Origin: Rhodocyclaceae bacterium
GTDB lineage: Bacteria; Pseudomonadota; Gammaproteobacteria; Burkholderiales; Rhodocyclaceae
Reading direction: 5' to 3'
Assembly: GCA_008080565.1 (NCBI GenBank)
Contig: VIKE01000027.1
Span: 1 to 64,000, forward strand
Length of the DNA: 64,000 bases
In this document: in pieces, positions 1 to 9,107 of the stretch
Layout: every line of letters begins with the position of its first letter
Position numbering within the stretch: position 1 is the first letter of the stretch
Translations under genes and position numbers: made by a program
The notes under the pieces: generated by a model
Database searches by the model: none
The model's input: the letters and a program-made list of their open reading frames with translations, nothing else
Told to the model about the DNA's origin: nothing

Positions 1-206
1 TGGCAGGCGGCGACGCCGCAGGAGACGGCGATGACTTCCGTGGCGATGCCGGCTTCCTTGAGGCGCACGGCTTCTTCGATGGCAATTTCGTCGAAGGGGT
101 TCATGCTCATCTTGACGTTGGCCAGATCGACACCGGTGCCATCGGCCTTGACGCGGACTTTGATGTTGTAGTCCGCCACTCGCTTAATAGGAATAAATAC
201 TTTCAA
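1..206 (-). CDS. etfB: Electron transfer flavoprotein beta subunit, 5' part (runs off left edge)
   Basis: Reading leftward from a TTG at 204-206, the frame gives [18 protein letters not shown], then a segment with [19 protein letters not shown] and VIAVSCGV. This is the highly conserved N-terminus of the electron transfer flavoprotein beta subunit, which passes electrons from acyl-CoA dehydrogenases to ETF:quinone oxidoreductase. Only about 68 codons lie inside the window. No in-frame ATG or GTG lies immediately upstream, so the start appears to be TTG where family members normally have ATG. A weak GGGG stretch precedes it. The family assignment is strong; the start codon is an inference. Confidence 0.88.
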   Translation of the reverse strand, partial: MKVFIPIKRVADYNIKVRVKADGTGVDLANVKMSMNPFDEIAIEEAVRLKEAGIATEVIAVSCGVAAC

Positions 207-266
207 AACCAACCCCGCTTCCGACAAAAAAATCAAAAAACATCGTGCTCAAAAAAGTTGATGAAC

Positions 267-641
267 CTAGACCCTGTGCAATTTAAGGTAATTAGCAAAC
301 AGAAAAACAAAAACAACATCAGCAGCCAAAAGCGATGGAAAAGCCGCATTAGCATTTCCAAGATACCAATCCACAACTCCGGCGAGCACAACGCTTAACT
401 TACCAACAATTCCAAGTTTAATGATTGGGCGATTGACCACAGGATCAACCGCGATTCGCAAATAACCCCAGCCAAAAGCAATTACTAGAACGGCTCCAAA
501 ATGGATTAAAAGAGGATCCGATGGAACAGGCTTCATGCCAATGATTTCAGCGAACTGTGTCATTGCAAATAAAAATACCCCTCCAACCACAAAATTAAAA
601 ACCGCAGCAATCGAAAACAGAACACGAGCATGAATATCCAT
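267..641 (-). CDS. Small four-helix membrane protein, function unknown
   Basis: The 124-residue product is almost wholly hydrophobic. It has four likely membrane helices, at about residues 7-27, 44-65, 75-92 and 98-118, joined by short polar loops containing NRPIIK and DWYLGN. The start is supported by a GAGGG motif 5-6 bases before the ATG. It resembles the small DoxX/DUF4345-like hypothetical membrane proteins in topology, but I recognise no catalytic motif. It is more AT-rich than the neighbouring etfB. It sits alone between etfB and the acyl-CoA operon, so the context suggests no role. Confidence 0.6.
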   Translation of the reverse strand: MDIHARVLFSIAAVFNFVVGGVFLFAMTQFAEIIGMKPVPSDPLLIHFGAVLVIAFGWGYLRIAVDPVVNRPIIKLGIVGKLSVVLAGVVDWYLGNANAAFPSLLAADVVFVFLFANYLKLHRV

Positions 642-830
642 TACACCCTCAAAAATACAAGCACACGACTTTTAAAATTATGCAAATTTGCAAAAAGATA
701 CATAAAAACTATTGCAAATATATATCAACAGATCACATTGAATAATCCCTGAAATCCGTGATGCATCAAAAATATAAATTCACGAATATCCACGATATAA
801 AGCGATGGATATATATAGGTCTCGTTTAAA
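642..830. other. AT-rich spacer, no gene seen
   Basis: This spacer is very AT-rich, with runs such as ATATATATAGG, and holds no convincing ORF or strong terminator hairpin. It separates the end of the seven-gene acyl-CoA operon from the small membrane protein gene and may mark a junction between core and acquired DNA. Confidence 0.4.
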
Positions 831-1808
831 TCAGCGTTGTACGTCGACAACGATGCGACCACGCGGGGTTTTGCCATCGAGCAATTGACCTGCGGTAGCA
901 ATAGCGTCTTCCAATGAAATCTCTGTCACCATTGATTCGAGTTTGGATATATCCAGATCCATCGCTAAGCGCGCCCAAGCTTCGCGGCGCAAAGGCATGG
1001 GAGCCCTGACACTATCGACACCGTACAGAGCGAGATTTCTAAGCACGAATGGCAATACGGTCGTATTTAGTTCCAGCCCTTGGGCCAGCCCGGTTGCTGC
1101 AATCGCCCCCCCGTATTTAACTGAGGCACATACATTAGCCAACGTATGGCTACCTGCCGTATCGATCGCCCCCGCCCATCTTTCAGCAACCATCGGCGCT
1201 CCCGGTGATGAAAGCGTCTCGCGACCAATTATCTCTGTAGCGCCAAGTGACACTAGGTAATCCGCCTCTTCCGCGCGCCCTGTACTTGCAACAACCTGAT
1301 ATCCCAACTTTGAAAGGATAGCGATCGCAATGCTTCCAACACCTCCATTAGCTCCAGTTACCAGCACCTCCCCATCACTTGGCTTAACGCCGTGACGCTC
1401 AAGGGTCATGACACAAAGCATGGCTGCGTAACCTGCTGTACCTATAGCCATGGCTTGACGGGAGGTGAATATCTCGGGGAGCGGTACGAGCCAATCACCA
1501 TTGACCCTGGCCTTTTGCGCCAGCCCCCCCCAATGTTCCTCACCAACGCCATAGCCATTGAGCAATACCTTGTCGCCGACCTTCCATTCCGGGTGGCGGC
1601 TTTCAATGACCACGCCGGCAAAGTCGATCCCCGGAACCATGGGGAACTTCCTGATCAATGGAATGCGCCCCGTGATGAGGAGGCCGTCCTTGTAATTGAT
1701 CGTCGAATATTCGACGGCAACCGTGACGTCGCCTTCCGGAAGGTCGCGTTCATCCACCAGTGCAAGCTTGGCATTGCCTTCATTAATGACCTGAATTGCC
1801 TTGAACAT
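831..1808 (-). CDS. acuI: AcuI/YhdH-type acrylyl-CoA reductase-like MDR oxidoreductase
   Basis: This 325-residue medium-chain dehydrogenase/reductase belongs to the AcuI/YhdH branch, which reduces acrylyl-CoA or related 2-enoyl-CoAs with NADPH. Visible family features are the N-terminal YSTINYKDGL segment, VPGIDFAG, and the dinucleotide-binding GANGGVGS at about residue 153. The C-terminal GKTPRGRIVVDV is also typical. The cysteine zinc ligands of classical alcohol dehydrogenases are absent, as expected for this branch. The ATG is preceded by AGGAGAGTC. It is the last gene of the operon that begins at 8796. Its role here is inferred to be removal of a short unsaturated acyl-CoA. Confidence 0.82.
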   Translation of the reverse strand: MFKAIQVINEGNAKLALVDERDLPEGDVTVAVEYSTINYKDGLLITGRIPLIRKFPMVPGIDFAGVVIESRHPEWKVGDKVLLNGYGVGEEHWGGLAQKARVNGDWLVPLPEIFTSRQAMAIGTAGYAAMLCVMTLERHGVKPSDGEVLVTGANGGVGSIAIAILSKLGYQVVASTGRAEEADYLVSLGATEIIGRETLSSPGAPMVAERWAGAIDTAGSHTLANVCASVKYGGAIAATGLAQGLELNTTVLPFVLRNLALYGVDSVRAPMPLRREAWARLAMDLDISKLESMVTEISLEDAIATAGQLLDGKTPRGRIVVDVQR

Positions 1809-1862
1809 CCTGACTCTCCTGAAAATTTTACGTTGCCCTATACTGACTCGGCACCGGAACGG

Positions 1863-2636
1863 CTAACGCGCCGTCATCCCGCCATCGACAACCAGTTCGG
1901 CACCCAGCATGTAGCTCGACTCGTCAGATGCCAGAAACAGGATTGGGCGGGCGATTTCTTCCGGCGTAGCAAAACGCCTAAGCGGAATTCGGCTGAGGAC
2001 GCTGGCACCGAATGCGGCGGCGACATCCTTATCCAGTGTTGCCAGCGCCCCAGCGACCATCGGGGTACCAACAAAACCGGGGTGAATGGAGTTGATCCGG
2101 ATGGGATATCCCTTGTCGGCGCAGTGCAGCGCCGCAGACTTAGTAAATATCCGAACGCCCCCTTTGGACGCGTTGTAGGCGGCAATCATCGGCTCGCCGA
2201 TGATCCCTTCGACGGACGAGACATTGACGATACTGCCTCCATCGGCGCACATCAGGCGGATTGCCGTCTGCGTTCCGAGAAATACACCGTCCAGATTCAC
2301 AGCCATTGTCCGCCGCCACTGATCGAGGCTCGCCTCTTCGACTGAGCCAATCAGTGCGATGCCGGCATTATTTATCATGACATCCAGCTTTCCGTATTGC
2401 CGGGAAATGTAGTCGCCAATCTCGTTCCAAGCCGCTTCGTTGGTAACGTCCTGAACCTGGAAGTCCACCGCCAGACCCAATTCCGCAAATCGCTCCCGGG
2501 CGGCGCTTCCAGCCTTCTGGTCGATATCGGTGACAACTACCTGCGCGCCTTCCTGCGCGAACAACAGCGCCGTCGCCAGCCCAATGCCGCTCGCTCCCCC
2601 GGTGACCCATGCCACTTTGCCATTCAGACGTTTCAT
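1863..2636 (-). CDS. Short-chain dehydrogenase/reductase (SDR), first of a pair
   Basis: This is a 257-residue classical SDR. It has the cofactor motif TGGASGIG at about 12-19, followed by VVTDID (an Asp favouring NAD). It also has NNAG near 90, a catalytic Ser in VNVSSVEG, Tyr-Lys in YNASK near 155, and the C-terminal GGMTA typical of 3-hydroxyacyl-CoA or alcohol dehydrogenases. I chose the ATG at 2636 because AGGAAA lies 7 bases upstream and homologues begin just before the Rossmann motif; a longer reading adds an unrelated leader. It follows a second SDR by 8 bases. The substrate cannot be told from sequence; a hydroxyacyl-CoA or cyclic alcohol is likely. Confidence 0.85.
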   Translation of the reverse strand: MKRLNGKVAWVTGGASGIGLATALLFAQEGAQVVVTDIDQKAGSAARERFAELGLAVDFQVQDVTNEAAWNEIGDYISRQYGKLDVMINNAGIALIGSVEEASLDQWRRTMAVNLDGVFLGTQTAIRLMCADGGSIVNVSSVEGIIGEPMIAAYNASKGGVRIFTKSAALHCADKGYPIRINSIHPGFVGTPMVAGALATLDKDVAAAFGASVLSRIPLRRFATPEEIARPILFLASDESSYMLGAELVVDGGMTAR

Positions 2637-2644
2637 CGTTTTTC

Positions 2645-3442
2645 CTAACACGCAGTCAGGCCGCCATCGAGCGCAAGCTCCGCTCCGGTGACCCACTTGG
2701 CCGCAGAAGAAGCCAAATAACAAACGGCATTGGCGACATCGGAAGGCTCGCCGTAACCCATCGGGTGCAATCCGACCATAATGGCTTCCGCGCCTAGCTG
2801 ACTCTCGGCCAGGCCGATATCCACGCAACTATTGACGACATCGATACCCATCTGGGTCTTGATGATTGCCGGATGGATCGAGTTGACCCGGATGCCATAA
2901 TCCAAACGAGCACATTCAATTGCTGCCGCCTTGGTCATCAAACGGACGCCACCTTTAGCTGCGCAATACGCACCCAAGCCGGGAACGCCAACCAGACCGG
3001 CGACTGAGGATAAATTCACGATGGAACCGCCTTTCCCTGCGCCACCACTCGGTCTCATGGCCCTGATCCCCCATTTGATTCCCAGGAAGGTGCCGTCCAC
3101 ATTGACTGATTGAATACGTTTGAATTCGCTCAACTCACAATCAGCAAAAAGGCTCATGCTTTCGACGCCAGCGTTATTGACGATGATGTCCAATCCACCA
3201 AAAGTTTCTAACGTCTTCTCAATGACCACTTGCCAATCGGTTTCGCAGGTGACATCGTGCTTATGAAAAGCACAGCCATTAAGTTCAGCGGCGGTCGCTT
3301 CTCCCTCTTTTGCTAGAACATCGGTAAGCATGACCCGAGCGCCTGACACGGACAGTGCAGCCGCGACGGCTGCACCGAGGCCACGTGCAGCACCGGTAAC
3401 AATGGCGACCTTACCCTCGAGTCCAGTTTGACAAATACCCAT
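2645..3442 (-). CDS. Short-chain dehydrogenase/reductase (SDR), second of a pair
   Basis: This 265-residue classical SDR has TGAARGLG near residue 16, VMLTDV (NAD-preferring Asp), NNAG near 91, and active-site Ser in VNLSSVAG. It has Tyr-Lys in YCAAK and ends in ALDGGLTAC. It resembles its downstream neighbour over the whole length but is clearly a different enzyme, with an extra GGAGKG insertion before the catalytic Ser. The ATG has GAGGAG upstream. In this operon it could supply the hydroxyacyl-CoA oxidation step, since no dedicated 3-hydroxyacyl-CoA dehydrogenase is seen. That assignment is inference. Confidence 0.85.
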   Translation of the reverse strand: MGICQTGLEGKVAIVTGAARGLGAAVAAALSVSGARVMLTDVLAKEGEATAAELNGCAFHKHDVTCETDWQVVIEKTLETFGGLDIIVNNAGVESMSLFADCELSEFKRIQSVNVDGTFLGIKWGIRAMRPSGGAGKGGSIVNLSSVAGLVGVPGLGAYCAAKGGVRLMTKAAAIECARLDYGIRVNSIHPAIIKTQMGIDVVNSCVDIGLAESQLGAEAIMVGLHPMGYGEPSDVANAVCYLASSAAKWVTGAELALDGGLTAC

Positions 3443-3506
3443 TATTCATCTCCTCAAGAAACTTCGCATTCACAACCCCGTGACTGCAACGGCAGATTTA
3501 GAGGGT

Positions 3507-4751
3507 TCAAGCTCCGAGAATAGTGATGCAGGCAACCGCCTCTTCAACGCCGTACAGCCCTCCGCCGTTCTCGGCTAACGCTAGGCGCGCACCTGAAACC
3601 TGCCGCAGACCTGCTTCACCTCTAAGTTGCATTACCAACTCAAAAATCTGGGCAAGACCGGTCGCACCTACCGGGTGTCCTTTGGATTCGAGACCTCCCG
3701 AAGGATTGATGGGTATGCGTCCACCAATTGAAGTTTCACCCGCCTCTGCAAGCAGTCCACCTTCGCCCATCGGGCAAAATCCCAACACTTCCGACTGTAT
3801 GATTTCGCCGATCGCAGTTGCGTCGTGAACCTCGGCAACAGAAATATCCTTCGGCCCAACACCGGCCTTCTCATAGGCTTTCTTGGCCGCTAACCGGACA
3901 ACGTGATTTTCCAGGTCCGTAGTCTCTCGGTCGCTGCCCATCTGCATAACACTTGCTAGAACTCGTACAGCCCTACCATTTGCAATCTTTAGTTTCCTCA
4001 ATCCTGCTTCGTTGCAAACGATTGCCGCTGCAGCCCCATCACTAATCGGCGAACACATTGGCAAAGTCAGGGGATAGGTAATCGGAGGTGCCGCCAGAAT
4101 CTGCTCAACCGAGTACTCATCTCGGTATTGGGCAAACGGGTTGTTAACCGAATGCTTGTGATTCTTCGAGGACACCACTGCAAATTGCCGCTGAGTGGTA
4201 CCGAACTCCCGCATGTGCATTCGCCCCATCGCCGCATAAATGTCCATAAAGACTGAATATGGCTTGGGCGAAGTCGAGCCTTCCGGAGGAGTAACTCCCC
4301 TACCCATTTTCAACAGCACATCGCGGTTGTTCACTGACTCATGAACATCCCATGCACCATCGAAAATACTGAACATCAATGCCTTGTCCAGGGAGAACAT
4401 TTTTTCGACGCCCACTGCCAGTGCGATATCAGCCGCTCCCGAATTTACGTAATTGACAGCCAGATGGAAGGCACTACTCGCACTAGCGCAAGCATTCTCG
4501 ACATTAACCACCGGAATGCCCTGTATCCCCATGGATCGCAATGCAATCTGCCCGCGAATCATGTCCTGGCCTTCCATGTGCCCCTGCGTCGAGTTGGCGA
4601 AAAATGCTGCTTGCACATCCTTTCCCGTACACCCCGCATCATTGAGCGCCATCGATGTCGCACTCGCGGCAAGCCCCTTGATTGTCTGGTCGAAATGCTT
4701 GCCGAACGGCGTCATCCCGACACCCACCACATACACGTGAGAAGTCATCAC
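3507..4751 (-). CDS. SCP2/lipid-transfer-type thiolase
   Basis: This 414-residue protein belongs to the SCP-x/lipid-transfer thiolase family. It has the nucleophilic Cys in VENACASASSAF at about 88, and a His in SKGHPVGATG near 355 as general base. The C-terminal NGGGLYGVEEA replaces the second catalytic Cys loop of biosynthetic thiolases. Such proteins act as 3-ketoacyl-CoA thiolases, or in some steroid pathways as aldol-lyases, on branched or ring-derived side chains. It is preceded by the enoyl-reductase-like gene and followed by two SDRs in one operon. Which acyl-CoA it cleaves is not evident. Confidence 0.86.
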   Translation of the reverse strand: MMTSHVYVVGVGMTPFGKHFDQTIKGLAASATSMALNDAGCTGKDVQAAFFANSTQGHMEGQDMIRGQIALRSMGIQGIPVVNVENACASASSAFHLAVNYVNSGAADIALAVGVEKMFSLDKALMFSIFDGAWDVHESVNNRDVLLKMGRGVTPPEGSTSPKPYSVFMDIYAAMGRMHMREFGTTQRQFAVVSSKNHKHSVNNPFAQYRDEYSVEQILAAPPITYPLTLPMCSPISDGAAAAIVCNEAGLRKLKIANGRAVRVLASVMQMGSDRETTDLENHVVRLAAKKAYEKAGVGPKDISVAEVHDATAIGEIIQSEVLGFCPMGEGGLLAEAGETSIGGRIPINPSGGLESKGHPVGATGLAQIFELVMQLRGEAGLRQVSGARLALAENGGGLYGVEEAVACITILGA

Positions 4752-4761
4752 AAGCTCCTAG

Positions 4762-5877
4762 TTAAATGCTCTTCACTTCCCAGTTGAGATAGCCTTCTTC
4801 GGCGAGTGCCCCGAGAAGATTTCTGGCTCCGAAAACCTTTGCCGGAGAGGCAAAGCCAACGGCGTCGAACTGGCCGCGCAGAATTCGCCGGGCAGCCTCG
4901 GCGCCAAGCACGCCGGTCTGGACGTAGGGCGAACTCCCGCGCAGGATCACGCTGACCGAATTTGTCTTGCCGCGGGCATGACACGACAGCACGCAACGAT
5001 TGACCTCGGGATCCTCGCGGGCGGGTTCGGCCGTAGTGATGTCGCCACCCCATTGATTCGTGGTCTGTTCCTGGTCCTCGGGAGAAAGGTGACGACACTC
5101 GTTCTCGAATTTTTGCAGCAGGCCAAGTACGCCATTGAAAGCCTCCTGGTTACGGAAAGAGACCAGCGTCTTGCAGTTGCGAACGCGCGGATCGCCTGCA
5201 TACCATACCGGCTCACCGCCGCCGCCCCAGGGCAGGGCGTTGAGGAACTCATGTTCGCCTGGCAGCAGAACCTGGAAGGCTTTGGCATATTCCCATTGAA
5301 CCAGCTCGCGATTCTGAATATGGAACTGCGGCTTGGTGCACATGCGCAGGAAGGATTTTGTCGACGCGACGCTGACCCCGGAATCGGCGAGATACACGAC
5401 ATTCAGGGAATCGATGCCCGGTGTTTCGAGAGCAATCTCGGTCGCCAGCAGACCTTCGGTCCACATGTAGGAATTTGCCGGGCACAGCACTAGGCTCTTT
5501 TCGGCAAATCGTGCGCCATACTCGCGCTTGAGTAAGAACATCCAGTCCGTCTCGCCGGTGGTATCGAAATAATGACACCCCGCCTCGAGACAGGCCTCGA
5601 CCACCGGCAGCCCCAACTGCATGAAGGGGCCGACCACATTGAGCACAACCTTCCTGCCTCTGAACAACTCGACCAGCGACGCCTTGTTGTTGTCAACCGC
5701 GACGCACTTGTAATCGTGCCCCTTGAGTTCCGGCAAGGCGGCCATCTCCGCCTCGAGACGGGCAGCATTGCGGCCGGCCGCGATAAACGGGATGCCCCGC
5801 TCGGCGAGCTTCCATGCCGTCAGTTTGCCGGTGTAACCACTGGCTCCGTATACAACTACTTGATAATGATTATCCAT
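4762..5877 (-). CDS. Saccharopine dehydrogenase-like / trans-acting enoyl reductase family protein
   Basis: The 371-residue product starts with a Rossmann motif, VVVYGASGYTGKL, followed by AERGIPFIAAGRN. It continues with VLNVVGPFMQLG and CHYFDTTGE, the hallmarks of the saccharopine dehydrogenase-like NADP-binding family. That family includes mycobacterial trans-acting enoyl reductases. The start at 5877 has AAGGAG upstream and places the Rossmann motif at residue 8. The C-terminal half (SVILRGSSPYVQTG) fits the family. It lies between an acyl-CoA synthetase and a thiolase, so a role in acyl-CoA reduction or isomerisation is plausible; lysine metabolism is unlikely here. Confidence 0.78.
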   Translation of the reverse strand: MDNHYQVVVYGASGYTGKLTAWKLAERGIPFIAAGRNAARLEAEMAALPELKGHDYKCVAVDNNKASLVELFRGRKVVLNVVGPFMQLGLPVVEACLEAGCHYFDTTGETDWMFLLKREYGARFAEKSLVLCPANSYMWTEGLLATEIALETPGIDSLNVVYLADSGVSVASTKSFLRMCTKPQFHIQNRELVQWEYAKAFQVLLPGEHEFLNALPWGGGGEPVWYAGDPRVRNCKTLVSFRNQEAFNGVLGLLQKFENECRHLSPEDQEQTTNQWGGDITTAEPAREDPEVNRCVLSCHARGKTNSVSVILRGSSPYVQTGVLGAEAARRILRGQFDAVGFASPAKVFGARNLLGALAEEGYLNWEVKSI

Positions 5878-5888
5878 TGCTGTCTCCT

Positions 5889-7532
5889 TTATTCGCTGAT
5901 CGCTTGGTCGACGCTGCACAGCAGCGGACCATCTTTTGTGAAAACGTTTTCACCATCCTGGCCGAAGGCCTCAAGCAGGAAACGCTCGATGGGCTTTTCC
6001 GAGGCCGTCTTGGGGATCTCGCTGACCACCTGGAAATAGGTCGGGACGGAATTGGCCTCGAGCTCGGCCCGGCAAAGACTGAACAGTGCCGGAATGCTCA
6101 GGTTCTCGGCGCTCGTCGGGACAATCGCGGCCACGACATCCTTCTCGCCAGGCGCGCAGGAGGCTGCCTTGATCCCGTAAACATACACATCGCTGACTAT
6201 CGAGCTTTCGGCGAGCACCTTCTCGATGACAGCCGGGTTAATAAAATCCCCGTTGTGGCGGATGGCGCCACCAGCCCGGAAATCGAAGAACAACCACCCG
6301 TCCTGGTCCAGATGGCCGATATCGCCCATACGCAACCAAGCGCCATGGACCTTTTTCGTGGAAGCTTCCGGATCGTGGAGATAGTCCACCGTCGGCAGCG
6401 AACCATCAGCCGGCTGGAAAATGATTTCCCCCTGCGCTCCCACTGGGACGTCTTCGCCGTACTCGTCGACAAGCCGGAGCCGGAGCGATGCCGGGGGCTT
6501 GCCGATGCTGCCGATAGGCCCTTCGCCAAGGGGCTTGATCGTCAGCCCCCCTTCGACCGCGGCATAGATTTCGAGGATGCTGAGGTTGAAGCGCTTCTCG
6601 AAATCCTCCCAGATTGCAGCGGGCATTCCAGCGCTGATCACGAAACGGATGGGATTGTCGCCATCGTTCGGCTTGCGCGGTTCGCTATAAATGGCCGTCG
6701 TCATGCCACCCAGCAGGTTGAAGGTCGTGCATCCGTACTTACGCGCGATATCCCAGAGCCTGGACTTCGTGAACTTCCGGCTGAATACCGCACGCATCCC
6801 CAGTTTCAAGGCACACGAAAGCGTCAGCAGCTGCGCGTTGCCATGGGTCAGGGAAAGCCCGGTATACGGCCGGTCATCACGCGAATAGCCCAGCAATCCG
6901 CTCCAATTGGCCACGCCACCCCAGCGCGCATGGCGAATCACGACGCCCTTGGGGTCCCCGGTCGTTCCCGAGGTATACATGACCTCCATGGGTTCTAGGG
7001 GATCGGAGACCAATATCTCGACGGCAGGAAGCGGTTTCCGATAAATCTCGTTCAGGGAACGAATCCTGACCGCACCCTTGGCGCAATTTGTCAGTTCGGA
7101 CGCGCCAAGCACCCAAATCCATTGGAGATTGGGCAGCCGATCGCAAACCTCGAGCAAGGCGCCGAGGACGTAGTCCGCACAGACGACACCCTTGCAACCG
7201 GAATGCATGAGCATGTAGTGAAGCTTATCGCCCTTGGTTCGCGGATCAATTGGAACAAAGATGCTCCCGGCAATCGAGGCGCCCACCATGGCATCCACGA
7301 ATTCGGGATGGTTTTGCATGAGGATGGCGAAATAATCCCCCTTTTCCATCCCTTGATCGTGCAAGCCCTGAGCAACCCGCGACCCGTACTCCCACAGTTG
7401 TTTGTAAGTTCGCAGCTCGTCCGGCCCCTCGTCATTTTCGAACGTGAGGACATCGCGATCCGGATCGGTTTCCGCCCGAATCGCAATCAGATTGGCGAGA
7501 ATTAACTCATTTCGCTCAGACATAATCGACAC
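5889..7532 (-). CDS. Acyl-CoA synthetase (AMP-forming ligase)
   Basis: This 547-residue ANL-superfamily adenylate-forming enzyme has the P-loop MYTSGTTGDPKGVV, EIYAAVEGG at the A5 position, and WLRMGDIGHLDQDGW (A7). The C-terminal hinge is FDFRAGGAIRHNGDFINP and the A10-like lysine region is KTASEKPIERFLL. It should activate a carboxylic acid to its CoA thioester using ATP. GTG at 7532 has AAGGGA 6 bases upstream; an ATG at 7523 is the alternative. The gap to the acyl-CoA dehydrogenase gene is 10 bases. The A5 motif departs from the common YGxTE, so substrate prediction is unsafe. It may resemble the CaiC-like ligases of steroid and terpene clusters. Confidence 0.85.
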   Translation of the reverse strand: MSIMSERNELILANLIAIRAETDPDRDVLTFENDEGPDELRTYKQLWEYGSRVAQGLHDQGMEKGDYFAILMQNHPEFVDAMVGASIAGSIFVPIDPRTKGDKLHYMLMHSGCKGVVCADYVLGALLEVCDRLPNLQWIWVLGASELTNCAKGAVRIRSLNEIYRKPLPAVEILVSDPLEPMEVMYTSGTTGDPKGVVIRHARWGGVANWSGLLGYSRDDRPYTGLSLTHGNAQLLTLSCALKLGMRAVFSRKFTKSRLWDIARKYGCTTFNLLGGMTTAIYSEPRKPNDGDNPIRFVISAGMPAAIWEDFEKRFNLSILEIYAAVEGGLTIKPLGEGPIGSIGKPPASLRLRLVDEYGEDVPVGAQGEIIFQPADGSLPTVDYLHDPEASTKKVHGAWLRMGDIGHLDQDGWLFFDFRAGGAIRHNGDFINPAVIEKVLAESSIVSDVYVYGIKAASCAPGEKDVVAAIVPTSAENLSIPALFSLCRAELEANSVPTYFQVVSEIPKTASEKPIERFLLEAFGQDGENVFTKDGPLLCSVDQAISE

Positions 7533-7542
7533 TCAAAGTCCC

Positions 7543-8796
7543 TTACAGTCGATCCGGATCAATCAGGAGGTAACCCCCCTTAATCGCGAGAATTTCATTG
7601 CACCCGTCTTCGATCAGCGAGGCGCGGGCGTCGCGCAGCAACTTCTCGATCGGATACTCGCGGGTCAGTCCATTGCCGCCAAAAATCTGCAACGCTTCGC
7701 TGCTCACCTCGAACGAGGTCTGCGTCCCGGTAATCTTCGACGTCATCGCGACATGCAGTGCCGGCGTCTCGCCAAAGTTGTAGTGAATCGCACGATGGGT
7801 AAGCGCCCTCGAAGCCTCGACCTTACGGAACATGTGGAACAGGCGATGGGCTACCGACTGATGCCGGATGATGGGAACCCCGCCTTGTTTCCGCTCATGG
7901 GCATAGTCGAGCGCCAGCTCATACGCAGCCCTGGCCACGCCGGTGAACACCGCCCCCATCAGCCCGTTCGCTGCCGTGTGAATGATCTCCACTGCGTTCA
8001 GGAAGTCATCCGGGCCGGCCAGCAGGTGATCCTTGGGAATCCGGACGTTGTCGAAAAACACTTCGCCCTGGTTGAGGGCACGCTGCCCCAGCTTATCCAG
8101 CGGCTTGCCACGCGATACGCCTTTCGCTTCGAGCGGCACGATGACGACGCAACCGCGTTGCGCATCCGGCCCGTTCCCGGTATCGGCCGCACAATAAAGC
8201 ACACACACCCTGGCGATGGTGCCGTTGGATACCCACGCGGACTTCTGCCCGTTGATCACGATTTCGTCGTCGAGAATCTGCGCGACGCAATTCGGCCGCC
8301 CGTATTGGCCTTCCGGATGGAATATCTTCCGATTCGGGTCAAGGCTGTCCGAACCGTGATCCGGCTCGGTAATTCCCCAGCAGCCAAGCATCGCGTCGGG
8401 GTAACGCGCCAGGAGATCGGTACGGCCCAGCGCGGCGCACATATACATGGGTAGCATGCCGGCACCAAAGGAAATGGCCAATCCCGAATCCCCCCAGCCC
8501 AACTCCTCGAACAGGATGGACATCATTTTCGCGCGCTCGGCGGGCTCGAACGACAGCAACAACTCAACCCCGAATCCGAGCTCGACGAATTTCCGCCGCG
8601 CCTCCCAATAGGGCGATTCCGGTGCCACCGCCTGCTCCGGCGTCATTTTGTCCAGGGCAGCACCAATCGGACGCATCACCTCTTCGGCGTAGCGATGCAG
8701 ACTCTCCTGAAACATGATCGCCGTATCAAAGAGGGGAGGCTCAGCCCCCAAAGGGCCAAGCCTGGGGGCTTTTGTTGCGGAAACAGAACTGTTCAT
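7543..8796 (-). CDS. Acyl-CoA dehydrogenase
   Basis: This 417-residue FAD-dependent acyl-CoA dehydrogenase has the substrate/FAD-contact region GCWGITEPDHGSD, followed by INGQKSAWVSNG. It has the FAD-binding QSVAHRLFHMF and a C-terminal LIEDGCNEILAIKGG, where most family members have YEGTNEI. ATG at 8796 has GGAG 7 bases upstream, so the upstream TTG reading is not preferred. It is the promoter-proximal gene of a seven-gene operon and is divergent from a large LuxR regulator. Electrons would go to ETF, whose beta subunit lies at the left edge. The substrate is unknown. Confidence 0.88.
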   Translation of the reverse strand: MNSSVSATKAPRLGPLGAEPPLFDTAIMFQESLHRYAEEVMRPIGAALDKMTPEQAVAPESPYWEARRKFVELGFGVELLLSFEPAERAKMMSILFEELGWGDSGLAISFGAGMLPMYMCAALGRTDLLARYPDAMLGCWGITEPDHGSDSLDPNRKIFHPEGQYGRPNCVAQILDDEIVINGQKSAWVSNGTIARVCVLYCAADTGNGPDAQRGCVVIVPLEAKGVSRGKPLDKLGQRALNQGEVFFDNVRIPKDHLLAGPDDFLNAVEIIHTAANGLMGAVFTGVARAAYELALDYAHERKQGGVPIIRHQSVAHRLFHMFRKVEASRALTHRAIHYNFGETPALHVAMTSKITGTQTSFEVSSEALQIFGGNGLTREYPIEKLLRDARASLIEDGCNEILAIKGGYLLIDPDRL

Positions 8797-9107
8797 GTGG
8801 GTCTCCAATCATTTCATTTGTGGTTCCGCCAGGGTCGATTTACCCCTTGGCATGATTGGATTCTGGCCATCGACCCACGTCAGCTCAATCGCGGAGACCC
8901 GGGAAAGCAGCATTCCCGACAGATCACGGAAATCCGGGATAACTGCGGCAATGCAATAACGAATTCAATTGGTTTACATTGGATATACTGGTCCGTTCCA
9001 TGAAAACCCATCGGATCGAGTCCCCTCCTTCACAACCAAACACCCGCTGGCATTTGTGAAACCCCGTCCAGTCAAGACATCACCCTGATGCGCCCTAGGC
9101 CAAATCG
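8797..9107. promoter_or_regulatory. Divergent control region between acyl-CoA operon and LuxR regulator
   Basis: This 311-bp spacer serves two divergent genes. It holds an inverted repeat CGGGAA-N7-TTCCCG at 8900-8918, then a related CGGAAATCCGGG stretch near 8927, which could be operator sequence for the adjacent MalT/AlkS-type regulator. I could not assign a well-spaced -35/-10 pair with confidence. That the regulator acts here is inferred from divergence only. Confidence 0.4.
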
